NCBI GenBank assembly: GCA_017860275.1
Contig: JAFNAQ010000010.1
Coordinates: forward strand, 1 to 64,000
Reading direction: 5' to 3'
Length of the DNA stretch: 64,000 nucleotides
Source of the DNA: Bacteroidota bacterium
Lineage (GTDB): Bacteria; Bacteroidota; Bacteroidia; Bacteroidales; P3
Below are positions 42,586 to 51,110 of the stretch, in pieces (position 1 is the first letter of the stretch; every line of letters begins with the position of its first letter). A program made the position numbers and the translations under genes. The notes beneath the pieces are model-generated. The model was not told where the DNA came from, ran no database searches, and was given only the letters and a program-made list of their open reading frames with translations.

Positions 42586-44190
42586 TTACTCAGCCTTAGC
42601 TGCTTTACGTTTTTTGTTAGCTGCAACAATACAGTCACGTCTTGGAATAATTACTGATACTCCTTGGTATGCTAATTCTTCTTTTACCACTTGAAGATTT
42701 TCTTGGTGGAATTTCTTCAATGGGTTTAATACTCTAATATGAGCTGGGTCTACACCTATTCCTGCACATATTGCCTCAACACGACCTGTTGCAGAAGATT
42801 TTTGAGAACCTGTCATACCTGTGATTTCATTATCTAAAATCATTACAGTTACAGGAGTATTGTCAACAACACAGTCCAAAAGACCTGTCATTCCTGAGTG
42901 AGTGAAGGTTGAGTCACCAATTACAGCAACAGCTGGTAAAAGACCTGCATCAGCAGCTCCCTTAGCCATTGTGATTGAAGCTCCCATATCTACAGTTGAA
43001 TAGATTGCATTGTATGGAGGTAATGCTCCTAATGTATAGCAACCAATATCTGAAAATACTTTTCCTACTCCATATTCTAACATTGCTTCATTGATTGCAG
43101 CGTAAGAATCGATATGAGGACATCCGTCACATAATTTTGGTGGACGAGCAGCAACGATTGAAGGAACTGGTAAACCTTGAGAAACTGGTAAACCTAATGC
43201 CTTTCCAACTAGTGCTGGGTTTAGTTCTCCATCTCTTGGAATAGAACCATCTAATCTTCCCATTACTTTTTTACCTTTATTCAACATACCTCTAAGAAGT
43301 CTTTCGAAAAGAGGTTGTCCTTCTTCTAAAACTAATACGCTATCACATTCTTCGTATAGCTTATTAACCATAGTTTCAGGCATAGGGTATTGAACAATCT
43401 TAAGTACTGGATAAGGACATTTTCTATCTGAATAGTTTTCCATCAAATAGTTGAATGAAAGACCACAAGCAATAATACCTATTTTCTTGTTATCTCCATC
43501 GATATATTGGTTAAATCCTTTTGTTGCAGAAGCATTCATTAGTCCTTCTTGCTTTGCCATAAGCTCTTTGTATTGTTTACGAGCAATTGCAGGAAGAAGA
43601 ATAAATTGTTTTGGGTTTTCGTGAAGTTTCACTGGGTTTTGTTCTCTTTGAGTGTTTCTACGAACAACACCTGCACGAGAGTGAGCTAAACGAGTAGTGA
43701 TACGAATCATTACAGGGATATGGAATTCTTCTGAAAGGTCAAAAGCGTAGTGTACCATATCATAAGCCTCTTGTTGGTTCGATGGTTCAAGGATTGGAAT
43801 CATTGCCCAATCACCAAAGAAACGAGAGTCTTGTTCGTCTTGAGAAGAGTGCATAGATGGATCATCAGCAGCTATATAAACCAAGCCACCGTTAGCTCCA
43901 GTAATTGCTGAGTTCATAAAAGGGTCAGCAGCAACGTTCATACCTACGTGTTTGCAAGTAAACATAGCACGTTTTCCTGCATAACTCATACCTAAAGCTG
44001 CTTCCATTGCAGTCTTTTCGTTTGCGCCCCAATTGCTTCGGATACCTTTTTCCTTAGCCTCTTTTGATTCTTGTATATATTCTGTAATCTCTGTTGAAGG
44101 AGTGCCTGGATAACCAAAGATACCTGATAATCCTGCATCAATAGCGGCTTGAGCAATAGCCTCGTCGCCTAATAGAAGTAATTTCTCCAT
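42586..44190 (-). CDS. iorA: Indolepyruvate ferredoxin oxidoreductase, alpha subunit
   Basis: A 534-residue thiamine-pyrophosphate subunit. It starts with GDEAIAQAAIDAGLSGIFGYPGTP and AALGMSYAGKRAMFTCKHVG, and has the TPP-binding region GDSTFTHSGMTGLLDC ... LDNEITGMTG near 415-455. CDGCPHIDSYAAIN (348-361) is the usual Cys pair. The C-terminus stops after PRRDCIVA and a basic tail; the two 4Fe-4S motifs that end many archaeal IorA proteins are absent. This shorter form is familiar in Bacteroidota, so electron transfer presumably uses a separate ferredoxin. Confidence 0.93.
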   Translation of the reverse strand: MEKLLLLGDEAIAQAAIDAGLSGIFGYPGTPSTEITEYIQESKEAKEKGIRSNWGANEKTAMEAALGMSYAGKRAMFTCKHVGMNVAADPFMNSAITGANGGLVYIAADDPSMHSSQDEQDSRFFGDWAMIPILEPSNQQEAYDMVHYAFDLSEEFHIPVMIRITTRLAHSRAGVVRRNTQREQNPVKLHENPKQFILLPAIARKQYKELMAKQEGLMNASATKGFNQYIDGDNKKIGIIACGLSFNYLMENYSDRKCPYPVLKIVQYPMPETMVNKLYEECDSVLVLEEGQPLFERLLRGMLNKGKKVMGRLDGSIPRDGELNPALVGKALGLPVSQGLPVPSIVAARPPKLCDGCPHIDSYAAINEAMLEYGVGKVFSDIGCYTLGALPPYNAIYSTVDMGASITMAKGAADAGLLPAVAVIGDSTFTHSGMTGLLDCVVDNTPVTVMILDNEITGMTGSQKSSATGRVEAICAGIGVDPAHIRVLNPLKKFHQENLQVVKEELAYQGVSVIIPRRDCIVAANKKRKAAKAE

Positions 44191-44449
44191 AGAAAAATAT
44201 GTTTTTTTAATGAATAAATCTCAAATACTATATAGGTATTATCCTATATAAATAAAAGCCCAAAATTAGTCATATTCTACCATTTAACCAAATAATTGGA
44301 TTCAAAATAAGAAAGATTAAGAACCTTACAACAAAGCAAAAGGAAGCAAAAAGTGATTATATTTAATCTTTTTGGTTTTTTATTAGCTTTCTATCATTTT
44401 TTACTTCGTTTTGTTCTATGGAAACCTTATTTTGTTCTGAGGAATAGCT

Positions 44450-44478
44450 GATTTAAACTATTAAATCGGGGATTTAAT
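44450..44478. repeat. Alternating GATTTAA / TTAAATC words
   Basis: GATTTAA at 44450-44456, TTAAATC at 44461-44467 and GATTTAA at 44471-44477. The middle word can pair with either flank; with the right flank it forms an 8-bp stem around GGG. Confidence 0.55.
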
Positions 44479-44486
44479 GTGCGAAT

Positions 44487-44542
44487 GATGCACATCGTTT
44501 GATACAAATGATGCACATCATTTACTATGAAAGATGTGCATC
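44487..44542. repeat. Three GATGCACATC sites at 23-bp spacing
   Basis: GATGCACATC at 44487-44496 and 44510-44519, and its reverse complement GATGTGCATC at 44533-44542; each start is exactly 23 bp from the last. The second and third sites, with flanks, form a 14-bp stem (44506-44519 with 44533-44546) that could end transcripts of the hydrolase gene. Confidence 0.75.
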
Positions 44543-44583
44543 ATTTTTATTTAAGGAATTTTAGGCTTTGATTTTGATTGGGT

Positions 44584-44605
44584 GGGCGAACACATAGGTT
44601 CGCCC
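44584..44605. repeat. GC-rich hairpin GGGCGAAC ... GTTCGCCC
   Basis: A perfect 8-bp stem with an ACATAG loop, followed by CCTACA, much GC-richer than its surroundings. From memory it resembles a short palindromic repeat scattered in many gut bacterial genomes; I cannot check this here. Confidence 0.6.
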
Positions 44606-44672
44606 CTACATAACGCTTATGCAAATATACAAAAAATAATTATAGAAACAGCCATTTCCGAACTGGTCATTT

Positions 44673-46088
44673 CTATTTACTAAACTTTTGGATAAAGGTT
44701 TTGAGTTTTTCTAGTATTATTGGGGAGATGGTTTGTTCTATTGTTTGATATTCATCTATTGTACCTTCTTTACATTCTTGGCTAAGGTGATTCATCCCCT
44801 TTGCTTCGAAGTATTCGAAATTATTGTTTTTGGCAACCTTCATTGCCTTCTTAATTGCTGGAAGATTATATCTGCTTATAACTTGAATATCCTTGTCTCC
44901 GTTTAATGCTAAGACTGGTTGGCTAAGTTTTGTAAGATAGTCTTGAGGATCAAGAACAAAGAATATCCTCATCCAAGGTAAATTGATTTGAGAAATAAAC
45001 TGAGTTCTTGCAGCAGGGCTTGTGTATTGGTAATCTTTCTTCTTCTTTTCTGAAAGCTTTGAAATAATACTATCGAAGTATGTATTCATCTTTGTTTCAA
45101 GTTCTGAGCTAGAAACATTAGACCTAATTAATACATTAATCTTAGAAAGAGCATCAAGTTGACTATTTATCTGAAACTTGCTTGCCTTTGCCTTTTGCAT
45201 TATCTCTTTATTTTGCTGCATTAGTACATCATATCCACTAACACCTGGACCTGCCAAAAGTATAACGAAAGCAATATCATTATTCTGAGAAGCACATATT
45301 GGAGCTATCAATCCTCCTTCGCTATGCCCAAGCATACCTATCTTCTTAGAGTCAATATTAGGATTGGATTTAAGCATATTGAAAGCACTCTGTGCATCCT
45401 TTACATAGTCAAGACTTGTAGCATTAAAGAGATCTGCATTCTTAGAACCCCAGCCTCTATCGTCATAACGGAATACTGCTATACCATTCTTTGTTAGGTA
45501 ATCTGCAATAACCTTAAATGGTTTATGACCAAATACTTCTTCATCTCTGTTTTGAAGCCCAGAGCCAGTAATTAATATAACACAAGGATACTTACCCTCT
45601 TTTGAAGGAAGGGTTAGAGTTCCTTTGAAATCATAATCTACTCCAGGGGTAGTAAACGAAAGCTCTTGCTCAACATAAGAGAATGGTGGCTTTGGTTCTT
45701 GAGGACGTTTGTATTCAAACTTCTCTTGAAGTTTTTTAAAGGTTAGGTCTGTAAGTAATAGACCTTGTTTGAATACTCCAACTATCTCATCCTTTGACTT
45801 ATTAAGTTTACCCCTATATACAATACTCATATTCTTAATTGAGAATATTATTGAATCGCCTTCTATTCTTTGTTTTGTAACAGAGAACATCTCCTTTGTT
45901 TGAGCAGGAGAACCCATAAGAATAATTGTGGTGTCTGCTTTCTTCTCAATATTCAATGTTATTGGAAGCACAGCCCCCTGAACCTTAATCTCTCCATACC
46001 AATTTGTGGTTTGAGCAAATGCACTTGCACTAAAGAAGATTAAAAAAAGAGCAAGACATATCTTGCTCATAAAATTATTATTTTTCAT
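44673..46088 (-). CDS. Secreted alpha/beta hydrolase (S9/BAAT-like)
   Basis: A 471-residue exported hydrolase from the ATG at 46088, 4 bp after the M16 gene; a TTG at 46103 would overlap it. A signal peptide (MSKICLALFLIFFSASAFAQ within the start) is followed by an N-terminal beta domain of about 110 residues (WYGEIKVQGAVLPITLNIEK) and the hydrolase domain: GSGLQNRDEEVFGHKPFKVI oxyanion region, nucleophile in LGHSEGGLIAP, Asp in LNGDKDIQV and His in GMNHLSQ. This architecture is common in Bacteroidota. It probably acts on small esters or peptides in the periplasm; true substrate unknown. Cotranscribed with the M16 peptidase. Confidence 0.85.
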   Translation of the reverse strand: MKNNNFMSKICLALFLIFFSASAFAQTTNWYGEIKVQGAVLPITLNIEKKADTTIILMGSPAQTKEMFSVTKQRIEGDSIIFSIKNMSIVYRGKLNKSKDEIVGVFKQGLLLTDLTFKKLQEKFEYKRPQEPKPPFSYVEQELSFTTPGVDYDFKGTLTLPSKEGKYPCVILITGSGLQNRDEEVFGHKPFKVIADYLTKNGIAVFRYDDRGWGSKNADLFNATSLDYVKDAQSAFNMLKSNPNIDSKKIGMLGHSEGGLIAPICASQNNDIAFVILLAGPGVSGYDVLMQQNKEIMQKAKASKFQINSQLDALSKINVLIRSNVSSSELETKMNTYFDSIISKLSEKKKKDYQYTSPAARTQFISQINLPWMRIFFVLDPQDYLTKLSQPVLALNGDKDIQVISRYNLPAIKKAMKVAKNNNFEYFEAKGMNHLSQECKEGTIDEYQTIEQTISPIILEKLKTFIQKFSK

Positions 46089-46092
46089 ATTC

Positions 46093-49059
46093 TTAGTATC
46101 CAAAAATTTGTTCTAATGTTAGGGTTTGAACCTTGCCAAACTTTTCTAATCCTTTTAGGTTTACTTGGTCTTTGTTTCCTAAAACTATATATGTTCTTGG
46201 CTTGTTCTTGATATATTTCTCATTAAAGGCTTGAACATCTTTTATAGTCATCTTACCTACTTTTTCAAATAGTTCTTTTCTTGAATCGACCTTTTGACCA
46301 AGTCTTTCTGCTGAAAGGAAGCTAGAGATAATTCCCATCTTAGATATTCTTTGAGTACGGATATTTGAAATGATTCCATCCTTTGCTAGTTGGAAGTTTT
46401 GTTCAGCAATTGGCATTTGATCGAAAAGTTCGTTGAAAGCATTGAAAGCATCAAGTACTTTATCGTTTTGTGTTGCAATATGCGAAAGGTTCATATAGCT
46501 ATCCTCAAGTCTTGAAGGAATAGAATAAGAAGCTGATGATTGGTAAGCAAGAGAGCGTTTTTCTCTCATTTCTTGGAAAACAATAGAGTTCATTGAACCA
46601 CCAAAATATTGGTTATACATTGTGATGCTTGGGTTAAGCTTAGCATCGTATTTTCCTCCTTTTGTGAATTGACGGCAATAAGATTGTTTTGCATCATAAT
46701 GAGTGAAATATACCTTAGATTCTTTTGTTTCAAGAGGTTCAAATCTCTTAACCTTTGGTGCTTTCACAAGTTTCGAAGGAGATTTATGTTCTTTGTCTAA
46801 AAGATTTTTTAAATCATTTACTTGCATATCTCCATAGAATAATACTCTATGCTCGTAACGAGAAAGGTCTTTGAGGTCTGCAATTAACTGCTCTGGAGTA
46901 ATTGATGAAAGTTCTTTTTCTGAAAGCATATCGGTTTGTGGATTCTTTTCTCCATACATAGCATAAGATTGTAATGCAGATAAAGCACTTTGTTGTTTTG
47001 CCTTAGCATCTTTTCTTGACTTAAGAATATTGCTTACAAGTTTTCCAAGTGCTTCCTTGTTTGGCTTAGCATCGCTTAAAAGATTTTCCAAAAGAACAAT
47101 AGCCTTTGGTAGATTTTCTGTCAAACCACTAATTGAAACTGTTGTTACATCATCCCCAACTCTTAGAGAATAGCTACAAGCTAGGTTGTAGAACTCACGA
47201 GAGATTTGCTCAGCAGTCTTTGTTGAAGTTCCAAGGAAATTGATATAGCTTGACATTAAGCCTAAACGTTTATTGTGTAACTCACCAAAATCATATCTAA
47301 AGGTTAGATCAAAGGTTTTGTTTTCCTTGTTTTGAACATAAAGGATTTCAGCACCATTTTTTAGTTTCGCTCTTGTAATGTCTTTATTAAAGTCAACAAA
47401 TACTGGTTCTATAGGGTTAACTTTGTTTGATTTAATATCAGTAAAGAATGAACTTTCTGCATCACGATTGATAAATATTGGAGTAATTGGTGGTTTTTCT
47501 ACCTTTTCTGCTTGCTCAGGTTTGCCTTGACGTTTGTTGATAATAACATAGTTATTGTCTAAGAACATATTATTTGCAAAATCAACCAAGTCTTTCTTAG
47601 TTATCTTAGACAAACGATCCAATTCTCCAACGCTTTCTTCCCAGCTTTGACCAGAAAGATAACTCATTGACATTTGCATTGCTCTTGAATTATTGCTTTC
47701 TTGTCCTTTTATTTGAGAAAGACGGTAGTTATTGATTGTAGCCTCCATTAATGACTCATCCCAATCTCCTTTTTTAAATACATTTATTTGTTCTAATAAT
47801 ATCTTTTGAGCTTCTTCAAGGCTTTGTCCTTGTTTTGGTGTTGCAGAAAGGATTAGAGCAGTATAGTCATTCATACCATAGGTTGAAGCACCTGAACCCA
47901 TTGTCAATTGTTTCTTGTTCACATTTTCGTCAATAAGTCCACATTTACCATTATATAATATTGAACCAATAAGGTCAGCGTACATTGCTTCTTTAGATGT
48001 TTGTCCTGCATTAATTCTAAACGCAATTCTTGTATTTTCAGCTTCCATTCCAACAACATCAACAGTCTTCACTGTAGTAATTGGAGCCTCATATTCGAAC
48101 TTAAATGGTTCAATTGGCTTTGGTGCAATATTTCCAAAATGTTTATTGATAATAAGAATTGCTTCCTCTGGGTTGAAGTCTCCACTCATAGAAATACAAT
48201 AGTTATTTGGAACATAATATTTATCGAAGAATTTATTGATTGCAACCATTGAAGGGTTACGCAAATGTTCTTGTGTTCCTAAAGTCGTTTGTTTTCCATA
48301 AGGGTGATTTGAATAAAGAGCTTTAAGCATAGCCTCATTAGCCTTTCTTCCATCATTTGTCAAAGACATATTCTTTTCTTCATAAACTGTTTCAAGCTCT
48401 GTGTGGAAAAGACGAAGAATTGGGCTTTGGAAACGATCGGCTTGAATTCTTGCCCAGTTTTCAATTTGATTAGAAGGGATATTCTCTAAATAATATGTGT
48501 AGTCGTTAGATGTTGCAGCGTTTGTTCCTGTAGAGCCAATAAACTTCATAAGTTTATCATACTCATTTGGAATAGCTAGCTTAGATGCTTCATAAGAAAC
48601 AGCATCAATCTTCTTATATATCTCATTTCTTTTTTGAGTATCTGTCTCGCCTCTATAAACCTCATAAAGTTCTTCTATTTCCTTAATAAGTTTTGACTCT
48701 TTTTCCCAATCGGCTGTACCAATTTTCTTAGTACCCTTAAACATCATATGTTCAAAATAATGAGCAAGACCTGTTGTTTCTGCTGGGTCATTCTTCGAAC
48801 CAACCTTTACAGCGATAAAAGTTTGTATTCTTGGCTCATTTTTGTTTACAGACATATAAACCTTTAAACCATTTTTCAATGTATAAATTCTTGCATTTAG
48901 AGCATCATTCTTAACGCTCTCGTAAGCAAACCCATTCTTATCTACACCCTTAATTGTAGAAGTAGGTTTTCCTGCTACATTAACACTAGGTTGCGCAATA
49001 ATACCAGAGGTAAAAAACGCTAGTGCAAAGACTAAAATAAATAATTTAATTCTTTTCAT
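46093..49059 (-). CDS. M16-family zinc metallopeptidase (two-unit)
   Basis: A 988-residue exported peptidase. After the signal peptide (MKRIKLFILVFALAFFTSGI) comes the active first half with the inverted zinc motif HYFEH at 100-104 and a downstream Glu in ELETVYEEKNMS. Further M16 domains follow; the last lacks the HxxEH motif and serves as the non-catalytic half, as in pitrilysin and PqqL-type proteins. Such enzymes degrade small peptides in the periplasm. It has its own candidate promoter after the ftsZ terminator. Confidence 0.93.
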   Translation of the reverse strand: MKRIKLFILVFALAFFTSGIIAQPSVNVAGKPTSTIKGVDKNGFAYESVKNDALNARIYTLKNGLKVYMSVNKNEPRIQTFIAVKVGSKNDPAETTGLAHYFEHMMFKGTKKIGTADWEKESKLIKEIEELYEVYRGETDTQKRNEIYKKIDAVSYEASKLAIPNEYDKLMKFIGSTGTNAATSNDYTYYLENIPSNQIENWARIQADRFQSPILRLFHTELETVYEEKNMSLTNDGRKANEAMLKALYSNHPYGKQTTLGTQEHLRNPSMVAINKFFDKYYVPNNYCISMSGDFNPEEAILIINKHFGNIAPKPIEPFKFEYEAPITTVKTVDVVGMEAENTRIAFRINAGQTSKEAMYADLIGSILYNGKCGLIDENVNKKQLTMGSGASTYGMNDYTALILSATPKQGQSLEEAQKILLEQINVFKKGDWDESLMEATINNYRLSQIKGQESNNSRAMQMSMSYLSGQSWEESVGELDRLSKITKKDLVDFANNMFLDNNYVIINKRQGKPEQAEKVEKPPITPIFINRDAESSFFTDIKSNKVNPIEPVFVDFNKDITRAKLKNGAEILYVQNKENKTFDLTFRYDFGELHNKRLGLMSSYINFLGTSTKTAEQISREFYNLACSYSLRVGDDVTTVSISGLTENLPKAIVLLENLLSDAKPNKEALGKLVSNILKSRKDAKAKQQSALSALQSYAMYGEKNPQTDMLSEKELSSITPEQLIADLKDLSRYEHRVLFYGDMQVNDLKNLLDKEHKSPSKLVKAPKVKRFEPLETKESKVYFTHYDAKQSYCRQFTKGGKYDAKLNPSITMYNQYFGGSMNSIVFQEMREKRSLAYQSSASYSIPSRLEDSYMNLSHIATQNDKVLDAFNAFNELFDQMPIAEQNFQLAKDGIISNIRTQRISKMGIISSFLSAERLGQKVDSRKELFEKVGKMTIKDVQAFNEKYIKNKPRTYIVLGNKDQVNLKGLEKFGKVQTLTLEQIFGY

Positions 49060-49087
49060 AATATATATTTTAAAATAATTCAGCCGT

Positions 49088-49095
49088 CAAAGTTA
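49088..49095 (-). promoter_or_regulatory. Candidate -7 box of the M16 peptidase gene
   Basis: TAACTTTG on the minus strand fully matches TAnnTTTG and lies 28 bp before the start codon, just after the ftsZ terminator. The -33 element is not clear. Confidence 0.6.
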
Positions 49096-49114
49096 CAATT
49101 AAATATCAAATAAA

Positions 49115-49154
49115 AAAATATCCCTGCTAAAGTATATTATAGCAGGGATATTTT
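49115..49154 (-). terminator. Terminator at the end of the dcw cluster (after ftsZ)
   Basis: A perfect 15-bp stem (49115-49129 with 49140-49154, core TATCCCTGCTA/TAGCAGGGATA), 10-nt loop, followed on minus by a T-run. It begins 24 bp past the ftsZ stop and separates the dcw cluster from the peptidase operon. Confidence 0.9.
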
Positions 49155-49177
49155 AATTTATCTACCAAATAGTTTTA

Positions 49178-50920
49178 TCAATCTGGGTTATCGTGTAGGT
49201 AGGTGTTATTCATCGTTATATTCCCACCGTTTAGATTTATTCTTGAGCTTTCGATTGCTGATGAGGAAGCTGGTTTTCCTTCTATATCCATACCATATTG
49301 TTCGTAGGCTGGGGTATTGATTATTCTTTCTAGTCCATCTTTATCTCTCATTAATTGTGAGAATAGCTCCATTCTCTTTTGACGGTCTGCAACAATCTTT
49401 TCTTGATTTTTGTTTTCATCGAAGAAAGGGTTCTTTGTTGTTTGTTCTCTCTGCAAAGGTTTTATTTCTACCTCAGGTTGAACAGAAAGTGGTTTCTCTA
49501 TTGGCTCGTCAATAAATGTAATTGTTGTAGATTGCCTTGGCTCGGTTTGAATAGCTTGTGGTTGTTGAATTGTTTGAGTTGGTTGGTTCTGACGAGATGG
49601 TTGTTCTACGACTGAAGGTCTTGAAAATACTTCGTTTATTTGAGATGTTGGTATTTCAACATCAAGATAATGTTTTAAAGGAGCATTCGCCTCTACCTCT
49701 ACTTTAGCAACTTCTACAATAGGTTCTATTGCCTTAACAAAATGAGGTTCTTCTACTACCTTTGCAATAGGAGTTGTTACTATTGTATTTGTTTCTATCT
49801 TGTTTTCTTGAGCTATCTCAGCTGGCTTTACTGGAGCTGGTTTCTCTGGAGTCAATACCTTAACTCTATTGATTGAGTCCATTGTATGAGGATTATATAT
49901 TTCTCTTTCCTCAAAGCCTGTTGCTATCAAGGTTAGGTCTATCCTATCCTTATATGACTTGTCGAATCTTACTCCCCAAATAATATCAGGTTCGCATCCT
50001 GTCTTTTCATTTATGTATTCAGCAATAACAGCTTGTTCGTCAAGAGTAATTGCATATTCATCCTCTGGAGATGATGTTATATAAAGTAAAATATTCTTTG
50101 TTCCTTTGATATCACAATCATTAAGTAGATCAGATGATGCTGCTTTTGCAATTGCCTCAAGTGCTCTTTCTTCTCCAGAACCATAAGCTGTGCCTACGCC
50201 CATTAAAGCAACGCCAGATTTTTGCATTACTTCTTGAACATCTCTAAAGTCAACGTTGATATGTGAGTTATCTAATGTTATGATTTCGGCTATTCCTTTC
50301 GATGCTGTTAATAATACATCATCAGCTATTGGGAACATCTGAGGGAGAGTTACATTGCCTCTATCTCTTATCTTATCTGTATTCACAATGATTATTGCAT
50401 CAACAACTTCCTTAAGATTTCTAATTCCCTCTTGTGCTTGTTCTTTTCTTCTCTTTCCCTCGAATGATAATGGCAAGGTAACTATTGCAACTACCAATAT
50501 TTCATCCTCTATCTTCTCTCCGTTATCATCTATAAATTCTATCTCTTTTGCAAATTTTGCAATCACAGGAGCTGCCCCAGTTCCTGTTCCTCCTCCCATA
50601 CCTGCTGTAATGAAAAGCATTTGAGTTCTATTACTCAAAAATGTCTTTATCCCTTCTTCTGCTGCAAGAGCTGCTGCTCTCCCAACCTCAGGGCGATTTC
50701 CTGCCCCAAGTCCATCTTTGCCAATTTTGATTTTATTTTTAACTGGACTGGCATTTAATGATTTTGAATCAGTGTTGCAAACAATGAAATCAACACCTTC
50801 AATGCCTTGGTTGAACATGTGGTTTACTGCATTAGTACCACCTCCACCTACACCAATTACCTTAATATAATTGGAATTTTCTTTAGGTGCTTCAAATTGT
50901 AATACTTCAAATTCTGGCAT
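49178..50920 (-). CDS. ftsZ: Cell division GTPase FtsZ
   Basis: A 580-residue tubulin homologue that forms the division ring. The GTPase core has GVGGGGTNAVNHM (23-35), the tubulin signature GGGTGTG (near 110) and the T7-type loop FRDVQEVMQKSG. After about residue 340 comes an unusually long linker rich in Pro, Glu, Val and Gln, followed by a conserved-looking tail (ADRQKRMELFSQLMRDKDGL and INTPAYEQYGM). At 580 residues it is clearly longer than E. coli FtsZ (383) and long even for this phylum. The gene is last in the dcw cluster, 190 bp after ftsA, with its own terminator. Confidence 0.97.
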   Translation of the reverse strand: MPEFEVLQFEAPKENSNYIKVIGVGGGGTNAVNHMFNQGIEGVDFIVCNTDSKSLNASPVKNKIKIGKDGLGAGNRPEVGRAAALAAEEGIKTFLSNRTQMLFITAGMGGGTGTGAAPVIAKFAKEIEFIDDNGEKIEDEILVVAIVTLPLSFEGKRRKEQAQEGIRNLKEVVDAIIIVNTDKIRDRGNVTLPQMFPIADDVLLTASKGIAEIITLDNSHINVDFRDVQEVMQKSGVALMGVGTAYGSGEERALEAIAKAASSDLLNDCDIKGTKNILLYITSSPEDEYAITLDEQAVIAEYINEKTGCEPDIIWGVRFDKSYKDRIDLTLIATGFEEREIYNPHTMDSINRVKVLTPEKPAPVKPAEIAQENKIETNTIVTTPIAKVVEEPHFVKAIEPIVEVAKVEVEANAPLKHYLDVEIPTSQINEVFSRPSVVEQPSRQNQPTQTIQQPQAIQTEPRQSTTITFIDEPIEKPLSVQPEVEIKPLQREQTTKNPFFDENKNQEKIVADRQKRMELFSQLMRDKDGLERIINTPAYEQYGMDIEGKPASSSAIESSRINLNGGNITMNNTYLHDNPD

Positions 50921-51110
50921 AAGATTATATTTTAACTATAAATTATCGTCGTTCTATATATATGTTTTCTTGCTTTTGTATATTTAAAATATTAAATATC
51001 AATCAAGATAGTATTATTAGTAATATGTTATTGATGTGTAAAATTACAAACAAAAATTTTCTAAAACCCATCATGTTTAATTACTTTCTAACAAAAACCT
51101 GTTTATAACT

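Larger units (their letters stand above)
44191..44672. other. 482-bp intergenic region rich in inverted repeats
   Basis: No gene is supported here. It lies between the alpha/beta hydrolase stop and the iorA start, both minus strand. It contains three overlapping GATTTAA words (44450-44478), three GATGCACATC sites 23 bp apart (44487-44542), a GC-rich hairpin (44584-44605) and a -7-like TATATTTG on minus at 44622-44629. Confidence 0.7.

Noticed and set aside
44622-44629. TATATTTG on the minus strand as the iorA promoter
   Set aside because: It lies over 430 bp from the iorA start with strong hairpins in between, and lacks a -33 partner.
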